Source of the DNA: Parasphingorhabdus litoris DSM 22379
Lineage (GTDB): Bacteria > Pseudomonadota > Alphaproteobacteria > Sphingomonadales > Sphingomonadaceae
DNA: 64,000 nucleotides
Assembly (NCBI RefSeq): GCF_020906275.1
Contig: NZ_CP086727.1
Coordinates: forward strand, 1,364,001 to 1,428,000
Direction: 5' to 3'
Below, one piece after another: positions 36,424-43,686 of this stretch; position 1 is the stretch's first letter, and each line of letters starts with the position of its first letter. A program made the position numbers and the translations under genes. The notes beneath the pieces were generated by a model that was not told the DNA's origin, ran no database searches, and worked only from the letters and a program-made list of their open reading frames with translations.

Positions 36424-36961
36424 CCTGTCGGCGGTACTGGAGGAATTTCCGGTACGTCTGGAACCCTTGGCCGAACATCATATCGAACCGCTGCGCGCCG
36501 CCTGTGCAGAGGACCAGGATATCTGGGATATTTACCCGGTTTCGATGCTGGATGAACATTTCGACAAGGCGATGGAAGCTTTCCACAGCACCGACAATTG
36601 GGTGCAATTTGCGGTGATCAACGCGGAAACCGGCAAGCTGGTCGGCATGAGCAATTATATCAATCCCGATCCCAATACCAAAGTGACCGAAATCGGCGGT
36701 ACCTACATAGCGCCTTCGGTGCGTGGCAGCGGCTTTAACGATGTCATGAAAAAGCTCATGATCGACCATGCCTTTGCCTGCGGCTTTACCCGCATCGAGT
36801 TTCGGGTGGATACCCGCAACAAACGCTCGATGGCAGCGGTGCTGAAATTGGGTGCCAAGCATGAAGGAACGCTGCGGAAAAACCGGATCACCTGGACTGG
36901 CTTTATTCGCGATACGGCTGTATTTGGCTTGCTCCAAGAGGAGTGGGCGAACCGGGAATGA
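36416..36961 (+). CDS. GNAT family N-acetyltransferase
   Basis: A 181-residue acetyltransferase of the RimJ/RimL-like group. It has FPVRLEPLAEHHIEPLRAA at the start, the beta-strand IGGTYIAPSVRGSGFNDVMKKLMIDHAF with acetyl-CoA-binding region, and RNKRSMAAVLKLGAKHEGTL near the end. Substrate unknown; members acetylate ribosomal proteins or small amines. It is translationally coupled to tdk upstream (eight bases) and to the methyltransferase downstream (four bases). Confidence 0.88.
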   Translation: MADLSAVLEEFPVRLEPLAEHHIEPLRAACAEDQDIWDIYPVSMLDEHFDKAMEAFHSTDNWVQFAVINAETGKLVGMSNYINPDPNTKVTEIGGTYIAPSVRGSGFNDVMKKLMIDHAFACGFTRIEFRVDTRNKRSMAAVLKLGAKHEGTLRKNRITWTGFIRDTAVFGLLQEEWANRE

Positions 36962-37668
36962 CAGATGATGTGAACGGCTGGGTGCCGTCCGCTGATGCCT
37001 GGATCGCATCAATGGGCGAGCAAGGCGACTGGACGCGGCGCACCTTTCTAGATGCTGTGATGTTGGGTCGTGCGACTGCCATAGGTGGGCATTTCCTGGA
37101 TGTCGGGTGCGGGGAAGGGCGCTTCGTCCGCATGCTGCAAGATCGCGGCCTCTCGGGATCGGGCATTGATCCTGTCCCCAGCCTGATTGAAACAGCGCGG
37201 CAACGCGATCCAGATGGCGACTATGCGATTGGCATTGGTGAAAAACTGGCCTTTGACGATGCCAGTTTTGATCTGACGGTCAGTTATTTATCGTTGATTG
37301 ATATCGAGGATTATCGTGCGGCGATTGACGAAATGGTCCGCGTGACCAAACCCGGTGGTTCCTTGTTGATTGCCAATCTGACAAGCTTTTTCACGGCCGG
37401 GAAATGGAATCGTAGCCTGACCGGCACCGCGAAATGCTTTCAGATGGACAATTATTCCAAGGAGCGCGCCACGCGCGAAAAATGGGCCGGTATCGATATT
37501 CTCAACTGGCATCGTCCGCTGAGCGCCTATTTTGATGCCTTTCTGGGCCATGGTCTGCAACTCACCCACTTTTCTGAGCCAACGCCGCCGGATCAAAATG
37601 ATCCAAAAAGTGATCGCTATACGCGGGTGCCCGGCTTTCTGGTCATGGAGTGGAAGAAGCCGACATAG
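36958..37668 (+). CDS. class I SAM-dependent methyltransferase
   Basis: A 236-residue methyltransferase with the SAM motif I FLDVGCGEGRFVRML near residue 48, motif II-type LAFDDASFDLTVSYLSL, and the post-motif VRVTKPGGSLLIANL. It belongs to the UbiE/COQ5-like small-molecule group, substrate unknown. It begins inside the GNAT stop (ATGA). The GNAT and methyltransferase pair may modify the same target, but no evidence in the sequence says which. Confidence 0.85.
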   Translation: MTDDVNGWVPSADAWIASMGEQGDWTRRTFLDAVMLGRATAIGGHFLDVGCGEGRFVRMLQDRGLSGSGIDPVPSLIETARQRDPDGDYAIGIGEKLAFDDASFDLTVSYLSLIDIEDYRAAIDEMVRVTKPGGSLLIANLTSFFTAGKWNRSLTGTAKCFQMDNYSKERATREKWAGIDILNWHRPLSAYFDAFLGHGLQLTHFSEPTPPDQNDPKSDRYTRVPGFLVMEWKKPT

Positions 37669-37683
37669 CTATCAGATTTATTT

Positions 37684-37722
37684 TACCCGGGTATATTGAC
37701 TCCAATATTATCGGGGTATAAA
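37684..37722 (+). promoter_or_regulatory. Candidate promoter and repeated operator for DUF2239
   Basis: A perfect 10-base palindrome TACCCGGGTA (37684-37693) begins a 12-base word that recurs at 37709-37720 as TATCGGGGTATA, ten of twelve positions matching, 25 bases apart. Between and over them lie TTGACT (37696-37701) and TATAAA (37717-37722) with a 15-base spacer, shorter than ideal. The second copy covers the -10 box, which would fit repression. Confidence 0.45.
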
Positions 37723-37744
37723 TGCGCGTCCGAAAGGATTCACC

Positions 37745-38257
37745 ATGACCACCTATACAGCATTTTCGGAAGCAAACTGGTTGGCGACAGGATCTCGCTC
37801 GGAGATTATCGACACCTTGCGCGCCTTGCCTGCGGTAAAGCGAAGTTCCGACATATTGGTTTTCGATGACGAGACCGGCAGCCAGATAGATTTTGATTTG
37901 CGGCCCACCAGTGAAACAGAAGCGCCGATAAAGCGGGGGCGGCCAAAGCTTGGTGTGGTTTCCAAGGAAGTCACCTTGCTCCCGCGGCATTGGGACTGGC
38001 TGAGCAAACAATCCGGTGGGGCATCAGCGACATTGCGCCGGTTGGTTGATCAGGCGCGAAAAACTGGTGTGGACAAACGAAAAGGACAAGATGCAGCGTA
38101 TCATTTTCTGACCGTCATGGCGGGAGATTGGCCACAATTCGAGGAAGCGATACGAGCGCTTTATGCAGATGACCGGGAACGTTTCATGTTGCTTTCCAAA
38201 GCGTGGTCGGCTTCGGTCCGCGATCACGCCATCGGTCTGGCATGGCCGAAATCGTGA
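37745..38257 (+). CDS. DUF2239 family protein, ribbon-helix-helix-like
   Basis: A 170-residue protein of the DUF2239 family, recognised by GRPKLGVVSKEVTLLPRHWDWL and the C-terminal VRDHAIGLAWPK. The segment from KEVTLLPRHWDWLSKQSGG to ATLRRLVDQARK, a strand followed by two helices, has the shape of a ribbon-helix-helix DNA-binding unit. AAAGGA lies nine bases before the ATG. Two near-identical repeats overlap the candidate promoter just upstream, which fits self-regulation. It lies directly before truB. DNA binding is inference. Confidence 0.82.
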   Translation: MTTYTAFSEANWLATGSRSEIIDTLRALPAVKRSSDILVFDDETGSQIDFDLRPTSETEAPIKRGRPKLGVVSKEVTLLPRHWDWLSKQSGGASATLRRLVDQARKTGVDKRKGQDAAYHFLTVMAGDWPQFEEAIRALYADDRERFMLLSKAWSASVRDHAIGLAWPKS

Positions 38258-38279
38258 TACCATTTTCTGGGAATCAACT

Positions 38280-39344
38280 TTGAAACCGCACGGCTGGATC
38301 ATTCTCGACAAACCGCTGGAGCTGGGATCAACCCAGGCCGTAGGCGCGGTAAAACGCAATTTGCGTGAGGCTGGGCTTCTCGGCAAGGGCAAGGACAAGA
38401 CAAAGGTCGGGCATGGCGGAACGCTGGATCCCTTGGCGACTGGGGTTCTGCCTATAGCGCTGGGAGAGGCGACCAAGCTGTGCGGGCGTATGCTGGACGC
38501 GTCGAAAATCTATGAATTTACGATTGCTTTCGGAAAAGAGACCGAGACGTTGGACGCCGAAGGGGAGGTGTCTGAAACCTCTGGCAATTTTCCGACCTTG
38601 GTTCAGGTGAAGGCTGTCTTGCCCCAATTTACCGGGCCGATTGAACAGATACCGCCCAAATATTCGGCGCTGAAAGTTGATGGCAAGCGCGCTTATGATC
38701 TGGCGCGGGCCGGTGAAACGGTTGAGATGAAGATGCGGGCGGTGGAGATCTATGCGCTTTCCATCTCCTCTCCCCATGAGGGAGAGGAAAGCGATGCTTG
38801 TGAGCGGAGCGAACTAGCTAAGCTTGGTGAGGGGTTGAGAGGAAGCGCCAAGCCAGACCCCTCTCCAACTCGACTAGGGCAGCAAGCTGCCAAGTCTCCG
38901 TTTCCTCTCCCTCAAGGGGAGAGGATAGATTCTGTTACCCTCATCGCCAATGTCTCAAAAGGCACTTACATCCGCTCTCTGGCCCGCGATATTGCGCGCG
39001 CACTCGGTACCGTCGGCCATGTCACGATGCTGCGCCGCACCAAGGCGGGGCCGTTTACGCTCAAACATGCGATTTCTCTGGACAAACTCAATGAAATTGG
39101 TAAGGGCGCGGACATTAAAGATTATCTCTTGCCGCTTGAGGCGGGGCTGGACGACATCCCGGCTTTTGACCTCACTCCTGATCAGGCAAGACTGCTTCGG
39201 CAAGGCCAAAGGCTGGACGAACAGGAATTGATCGGGAACCCGCCAAATGACGGGCTTTTTCTAGCGACCGAAGATGGTTCTCCGGTTGCCTTGGCAGAGC
39301 TTGTTGTTGGAACCGTAAAGGTTGTTCGCGGATTTAATATGTAA
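38280..39344 (+). CDS. truB: tRNA pseudouridine-55 synthase with in-frame repeat insertion
   Basis: Makes pseudouridine 55 in the T loop of tRNAs. The start is a TTG at 38280 (MKPHGWIILDKP) with GGGAA upstream; no ATG is available. The catalytic Asp50 is in GHGGTLDPLATGVL, and SKGTYIRSLARDIAR (about 226-240) is the second conserved motif. The chain has 354 residues, about 50 more than normal. The extra part is residues about 163-215, with a composition (SPHEGEESDACERSEL to SPFPLPQGER) foreign to TruB and coded by a palindromic repeat element (38766-38925). Frame is kept, so the enzyme may still fold with an exposed loop. rpsO follows. Confidence 0.95.
   Translation: MKPHGWIILDKPLELGSTQAVGAVKRNLREAGLLGKGKDKTKVGHGGTLDPLATGVLPIALGEATKLCGRMLDASKIYEFTIAFGKETETLDAEGEVSETSGNFPTLVQVKAVLPQFTGPIEQIPPKYSALKVDGKRAYDLARAGETVEMKMRAVEIYALSISSPHEGEESDACERSELAKLGEGLRGSAKPDPSPTRLGQQAAKSPFPLPQGERIDSVTLIANVSKGTYIRSLARDIARALGTVGHVTMLRRTKAGPFTLKHAISLDKLNEIGKGADIKDYLLPLEAGLDDIPAFDLTPDQARLLRQGQRLDEQELIGNPPNDGLFLATEDGSPVALAELVVGTVKVVRGFNM
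38766..38925. repeat. Palindromic repeat element inserted in frame inside truB
   Basis: This 160-base segment is bounded by two copies of the same perfect hairpin, TCCTCTCCC-N5-GGGAGAGGA, at 38766-38788 and 38903-38925. Their loops are CATGA and TCAAG; read on the other strand the second is CTTGA, so the copies are inverted relative to each other. The middle contains further G/A and C/T-rich words (GGTGAGGGGTTGAGAGG and CCCCTCTCC). Peptides such as SPFPLPQGER are what I recognise as translations of a repeat common in proteobacterial intergenic DNA. Confidence 0.85.
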
Positions 39345-39369
39345 AGATGTTCGAAGGAAAAATTAGATT

Positions 39370-39639
39370 ATGACGATTACCGCAGAAAAAAAGCAGGAAC
39401 TGATTGAAAAATTCGCCCAGACAAAAGGCGATACCGGTTCCCCGGAAGTACAGGTTGCAGTCCTTACCGAGCGTATTGTGAACCTGACCGAGCATTTCAA
39501 AGGCCACCACAAGGACAACCACTCCCGTCGTGGTTTGCTGATGATGGTGAACAAGCGTCGCAGCTTGCTGGACTATCTCCGCAAGAAAGATGCGGCCCGC
39601 TATTCCAAGTTGATTAAAGACCTTGGTCTCCGGAAATAA
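39370..39639 (+). CDS. rpsO: 30S ribosomal protein S15
   Basis: Primary 16S rRNA-binding protein of the small subunit. The 89 residues are canonical: [40 protein letters not shown] and [20 protein letters not shown]. The gene lies between truB and pnp as in most bacteria, 25 bases after truB, and ends before a terminator at 39652. In E. coli S15 represses its own translation; whether this holds here is unknown. Confidence 0.98.
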   Translation: MTITAEKKQELIEKFAQTKGDTGSPEVQVAVLTERIVNLTEHFKGHHKDNHSRRGLLMMVNKRRSLLDYLRKKDAARYSKLIKDLGLRK

Positions 39640-39651
39640 GAGTTTTGGAAG

Positions 39652-39674
39652 CGGCCTCCTTGCGGGGCCGTTTT
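39652..39674 (+). terminator. rpsO terminator
   Basis: CGGCCTC and GGGGCCG form a seven-base stem with one G-U pair and the loop CTTGC, followed by TTTT. It lies 13 bases after the rpsO stop, just before the repeat element. Confidence 0.65.
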
Positions 39675-39682
39675 CGCATTGT

Positions 39683-39764
39683 GCACCTGCGCAGGCAGGT
39701 GCCCATCTCCCGCCATTTCAAATAGATGATGACATAGGAGATGGACCCCTGCCTACGCAGGGGT
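39683..39764. repeat. 82-base paired inverted hairpin repeat between rpsO and pnp
   Basis: Two hairpins face each other: GCACCTGC/GCAGGTGC with loop GCAG (39683-39702) and ACCCCTGC/GCAGGGGT with loop CTAC (39745-39764). Their flanks, CCATCTCC and GGAGATGG, also pair, so the two halves are diverged copies in inverted orientation. The remainder of the gap up to pnp holds no other repeat that I can see. Confidence 0.8.
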
Positions 39765-39864
39765 ACGGAAGCACCGAATTTCACAATAAGGTGAGTTTGG
39801 TGACAATTGGGGCACAAATGACCCCGAACCGCTGTTCAGCCGGATTGCTGGACAAATGAAAGCC

Positions 39865-39888
39865 CCCGCACTGCATAGGGCAGGCGGG
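39865..39888 (+). promoter_or_regulatory. Hairpin in pnp leader
   Basis: CCCG-CA-CTGC and GCAG-G-CGGG pair as a stem with a small internal loop and the loop ATAGG, 16 bases before the pnp ATG. Leader stems of pnp are RNase III and PNPase targets for autoregulation in E. coli; the same here is inferred from position only. Confidence 0.35.
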
Positions 39889-39904
39889 ACAAAGGAAAAT
39901 ACGA

Positions 39905-42181
39905 ATGTTTGATGTAAAGAAAGTTGAAATGGAGTGGGGCGGACAGACCCTCACCCTCGAAACGGGCCGTATTGCCCGTCAGGCCGATGGCGCGGTACTC
40001 GCGACCCTCGGCGAAACGGTTGTACTGTGCGCAGTTACCGCCGCTAAATCGGTACGCGAAGGACAGGATTTCTTCCCGCTGACCGTACACTATCAGGAAA
40101 AATTCTCAGCCGCTGGTCGTATCCCAGGCGGTTTCTTCAAGCGCGAAGGCCGTGCGACGGAAAAAGAAACGCTGACATCGCGTTTGATTGACCGTCCTTG
40201 CCGCCCGCTATTCCCCGAAGGTTTCTACAATGAAATCAACGTCATCTGTCAGGTTCTGAGCTATGATGGCGAAAATGAGCCCGATATTCTCGCAATGGTT
40301 GCTGCCTCTGCAGCTTTGACCATTTCCGGTGTGCCATTCATGGGACCCATCGGCGCTGCGCGCGTTGGTTTCAAGGACGGCGAATATCAGCTTAACCCCA
40401 CACTGGCTTCCATCGACGAAGATGGCGAGCTGGATCTGGTTGTTGCTGCAACACCCGGCGCGGTGATGATGGTTGAATCCGAAGCTAAAGAGCTGACCGA
40501 GGACCAAATGCTTGGCGCGGTGATGTTTGCCCATGACGCTTGTAAGGATGTTGCAAACCTGATCATCGATCTGGCTGAGCAAGCTGCCAAAGCGCCTTGG
40601 GAACTCGAACCTTTGGAAAACAAGGACGACGTCAAAGCGAAGCTGAAAGACCATATCGGTGACGATCTGGCTGCCGCTTACAAGCTGACGGACAAGCAGG
40701 CGCGCCAGGATGCTATCAACGCCGCCCGCGAAAAAGCGCGTGAGCTGTTTGAAGGTGAAGACGATCCGTCCGAATATCTCGGAGCGCTCAAGCTGGTCAA
40801 AAAGCTGGAGTCCGAAATTGTGCGCGGATCGATCCTGAAAGACGGTACGCGGATCGATGGCCGCAAGGTCGACGAAGTGCGTCCGATTGAAGCTATGGTT
40901 GGCCTGTTACCAAGGACCCATGGTTCGTCGCTGTTTACCCGCGGGGAGACGCAGGCAATCGTGACCACGACCCTGGGCACGAAAGATGCCGAGCAGATGA
41001 TCGATGGTCTCGAAGGGCTAAGCTACAGCAACTTCATGCTGCACTATAACTTCCCGCCATATTCGGTTGGTGAAGTGGGTCGTTTTGGTTTTACCAGCCG
41101 CCGCGAAACCGGTCATGGTAAGCTCGCATTCCGCGCGCTGCGTCCGGTATTGCCGACGCTCGAAGAATTTCCATACACGATCCGGGTTCTCTCCGACATT
41201 ACCGAGTCCAATGGTTCGTCTTCCATGGCAACCGTTTGTGGTGGTTCGCTAGCGATGATGGATGCAGGCGTGCCTTTGGCGCGTCCGGTTTCCGGTATTG
41301 CGATGGGTCTGATCCTCGAAGGCGAAGATTTCGCTGTTCTCTCCGACATTCTCGGCGACGAAGATCATCTCGGCGACATGGACTTCAAGGTGGCCGGTAC
41401 CGAAAAAGGCATCACCTCCTTGCAGATGGACATCAAGGTAGCCGGCATCACGCAGGAAATCATGAAGTCTGCTCTGGAGCAAGCCAGTGGCGGCCGTGCG
41501 CACATCCTTGGTGAAATGAGCAAGGCGCTGTCATCGGTTCGTACCGAAATGTCAGAGCACGCACCACGCATCGAAACGCTGCAGATCAACAAAGAGAAGA
41601 TCCGCGACGTTATCGGAACCGGTGGTAAAGTGATCCGCGAAATCGTTGCCGAAACCGGCGCGAAAGTCGATATTGACGATGAAGGCCTGATCAAGGTTTC
41701 TTCCTCTGACAAGTCTCAGATCGAAGCGGCTCTGAAATGGATCGAAGGCATTGTGGAAGAAGCCGAAGTTGGCAAAATCTACGATGGTAAAGTCGTCAAC
41801 CTTGTCGACTTTGGTGCTTTCGTGAACTTCATGGGTGGCAAAGACGGTCTCGTCCACGTTTCTGAAATCAAGAACGAGCGTGTCGAGAAAGTCTCTGACG
41901 AACTGAGCGAAGGTCAGGAAGTCAAGGTCAAGGTTCTCGAAATTGACCAGCGCGGCAAGGTTCGCCTGTCGATGCGGGTTGTTGATCAGGAAACCGGTGA
42001 AGAGCTGGAAGACACCCGTCCTCCTCGCGAAAGCAAACCTCGCGGCCCACGCCGTGATGGCGGCGGTGGCCGTGGTCGCGGACGTGATGGCGGCGGCGGA
42101 CGCGGTCGTGGCCGGAACAATGACGGTCCAAAGGATGAGGGCGGCGATATTCCATTGCCAAGCTCAATCACCGAAGACTAG
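39905..42181 (+). CDS. pnp: polynucleotide phosphorylase
   Basis: 3'-5' phosphorolytic exoribonuclease of the degradosome. The 758 residues have two RNase PH domains (about 10-215 and 310-545, including [20 protein letters not shown] and [20 protein letters not shown]), a KH domain ([14 protein letters not shown]) and an S1 domain ([19 protein letters not shown]). The tail is Gly/Arg-rich ([16 protein letters not shown]) and may bind RNA or partners. A GGAAA site precedes the ATG. A hairpin lies in the leader and a strong terminator follows at 42202. Confidence 0.98.
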   Translation: MFDVKKVEMEWGGQTLTLETGRIARQADGAVLATLGETVVLCAVTAAKSVREGQDFFPLTVHYQEKFSAAGRIPGGFFKREGRATEKETLTSRLIDRPCRPLFPEGFYNEINVICQVLSYDGENEPDILAMVAASAALTISGVPFMGPIGAARVGFKDGEYQLNPTLASIDEDGELDLVVAATPGAVMMVESEAKELTEDQMLGAVMFAHDACKDVANLIIDLAEQAAKAPWELEPLENKDDVKAKLKDHIGDDLAAAYKLTDKQARQDAINAAREKARELFEGEDDPSEYLGALKLVKKLESEIVRGSILKDGTRIDGRKVDEVRPIEAMVGLLPRTHGSSLFTRGETQAIVTTTLGTKDAEQMIDGLEGLSYSNFMLHYNFPPYSVGEVGRFGFTSRRETGHGKLAFRALRPVLPTLEEFPYTIRVLSDITESNGSSSMATVCGGSLAMMDAGVPLARPVSGIAMGLILEGEDFAVLSDILGDEDHLGDMDFKVAGTEKGITSLQMDIKVAGITQEIMKSALEQASGGRAHILGEMSKALSSVRTEMSEHAPRIETLQINKEKIRDVIGTGGKVIREIVAETGAKVDIDDEGLIKVSSSDKSQIEAALKWIEGIVEEAEVGKIYDGKVVNLVDFGAFVNFMGGKDGLVHVSEIKNERVEKVSDELSEGQEVKVKVLEIDQRGKVRLSMRVVDQETGEELEDTRPPRESKPRGPRRDGGGGRGRGRDGGGGRGRGRNNDGPKDEGGDIPLPSSITED

Positions 42182-42201
42182 GTCCTCTCAAAGATCGAAT
42201 G

Positions 42202-42233
42202 AAAAGGGCTCTGCGAAAGCGGGGCCCTTTTTT
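42202..42233. terminator. Bidirectional terminator between pnp and MFS gene
   Basis: A 13-base stem (AAAAGGGCTCTGC with GCGGGGCCCTTTT, two G-U pairs) closed by the stable tetraloop GAAA is followed by TTTTTT on the plus strand and preceded by A-runs that serve as T-run on the minus strand. The last T of the run overlaps the stop codon of the convergent MFS gene. Confidence 0.85.
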
Positions 42234-43686
42234 ATGAGGCGGGCTGCTTTTTGGGTGTCGTTTTCAGGCGGATTAGAAACCAAGCCGCAATGGCACTGAC
42301 CAGTGCCAATAGCGCGCCAACCCATGCCGCACTGGCAAAGCCAGCCACTAAAGCGCCATTGCCGCTATCATCACCGACCAATACGAAACCCAGCAGCGCC
42401 GTCGCGATCAATCCGGCGGACCGGGATATCGCATTGTTGATCCCCGAAGCCGTGCCGCCATGCCGGTCATCGACACTCGCCATGACCGCGGTCGTCAGGG
42501 GTGCGACACTGGCCGTCATGCCCAAAGCGATGATCATCAGCGCCGGCAATATATCACGCCAATAGTTGATTTCCGTGCCGCTCAGCAGGCTGAAATAGAA
42601 GAAACCGGCAGCGACTATCGCTGGGCCGATCGTCAATATTGTCCGCACACCAAAGCGGTCACTCAGGCCACCGGCATAGCGCGAAAGCAGCGCCATGGTC
42701 AGCGGAAAAGGGAGGATCGCAAATCCGGTCTCCGTCGCCGTATAGCCACCTGCATTGATTAGCATGAAAGGCAATAATACCAGCAAACCGCCGAGCGCGG
42801 CGTACAGGAATAGTGTCAGCATCGAAATGCCAGCGAAACTGGCGGTGTTGAACAAATGCAGGGGGACCATCGCCTTGTCATTCTTGCGCTTTTCAACCAG
42901 CAGAAACAAAATTATGGCGGATATAGCCAGACCACCGGAAAGCCACTTGGCACCATCCGGCGTGGTGCCATCGGGAAGCACCGTTAGTGTCCAGACCAGC
43001 AGTCCCAGCCCGATGGTGACAAGAACAGCTCCGGTCCAGTCTAAGGGATAGCCATCCGTTTCCCGGTCGCGATTCTCCGTAATCGCTCGCTGACCGATCA
43101 CCAAGGCAATGATGGCCAGCGGAATGATGATCGCGAAGGCCCAGCGCCAGTTTGCCAAATCAATGGCCCAACCGCCGATGACTGGCGCAATGGCGCCCGC
43201 AAAAGCGCCCATTCCAGCCCATGTGCCGATGGCTTTCCCGCGTTCGCTCTCACTAAAACTGGTCGAGATGATGGCCAGACTATTCGGGGCGAGCAGGGCT
43301 GCTCCTATGCCCTGAATCGCGCGCATGGCGAGCAACAGGTCGAGATTGGGTGCGAAAGCACAAGCCAGAGTGGCTAGGGTGAACAAGATAAGGCCGGTCT
43401 GGAACATCAATTTACGGCCATATTTGTCGCCGAGCGCTCCGCCGAGGAGAATCAGCGCTCCAACGGGCAAAAGATAGCTGTTGATGATCCACTGAGCGCC
43501 CTGCGCATCGGTAGCAAATTCCGCCTGCATGGACGGCAGGGCGACATTGACAATCGAGCCCATAACAAAGGCGAGGCTTGAGCCGGCAATGGTTGCAACC
43601 AGAACACCGGTTTTGTGCGTGCAATCCTGTTCCGCCGCCTGAAAGCCCAGACTTTCATCGCAGGGAGCGGGAAGCGCGGTTGTCAC
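42232..43686 (-). CDS. MFS multidrug exporter, DHA2 (14-TM) family
   Basis: A 484-residue transporter with about 14 membrane helices. Motif A is GGALGDKYGRKLMF, and motif C-like IGTWAGMGAFAGAIAPVIGGW is found in helix 5, typical of drug:H+ antiporters of the EmrB/QacA type. The start is a GTG at 43686 (MTTALPAPC), read as GTGA, overlapping the stop of the upstream fusion gene by four bases. Because it is coupled to a redox-sensing fusion protein, its expression may respond to the same signal. Substrate unknown. Confidence 0.9.
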   Translation of the reverse strand: MTTALPAPCDESLGFQAAEQDCTHKTGVLVATIAGSSLAFVMGSIVNVALPSMQAEFATDAQGAQWIINSYLLPVGALILLGGALGDKYGRKLMFQTGLILFTLATLACAFAPNLDLLLAMRAIQGIGAALLAPNSLAIISTSFSESERGKAIGTWAGMGAFAGAIAPVIGGWAIDLANWRWAFAIIIPLAIIALVIGQRAITENRDRETDGYPLDWTGAVLVTIGLGLLVWTLTVLPDGTTPDGAKWLSGGLAISAIILFLLVEKRKNDKAMVPLHLFNTASFAGISMLTLFLYAALGGLLVLLPFMLINAGGYTATETGFAILPFPLTMALLSRYAGGLSDRFGVRTILTIGPAIVAAGFFYFSLLSGTEINYWRDILPALMIIALGMTASVAPLTTAVMASVDDRHGGTASGINNAISRSAGLIATALLGFVLVGDDSGNGALVAGFASAAWVGALLALVSAIAAWFLIRLKTTPKKQPAS

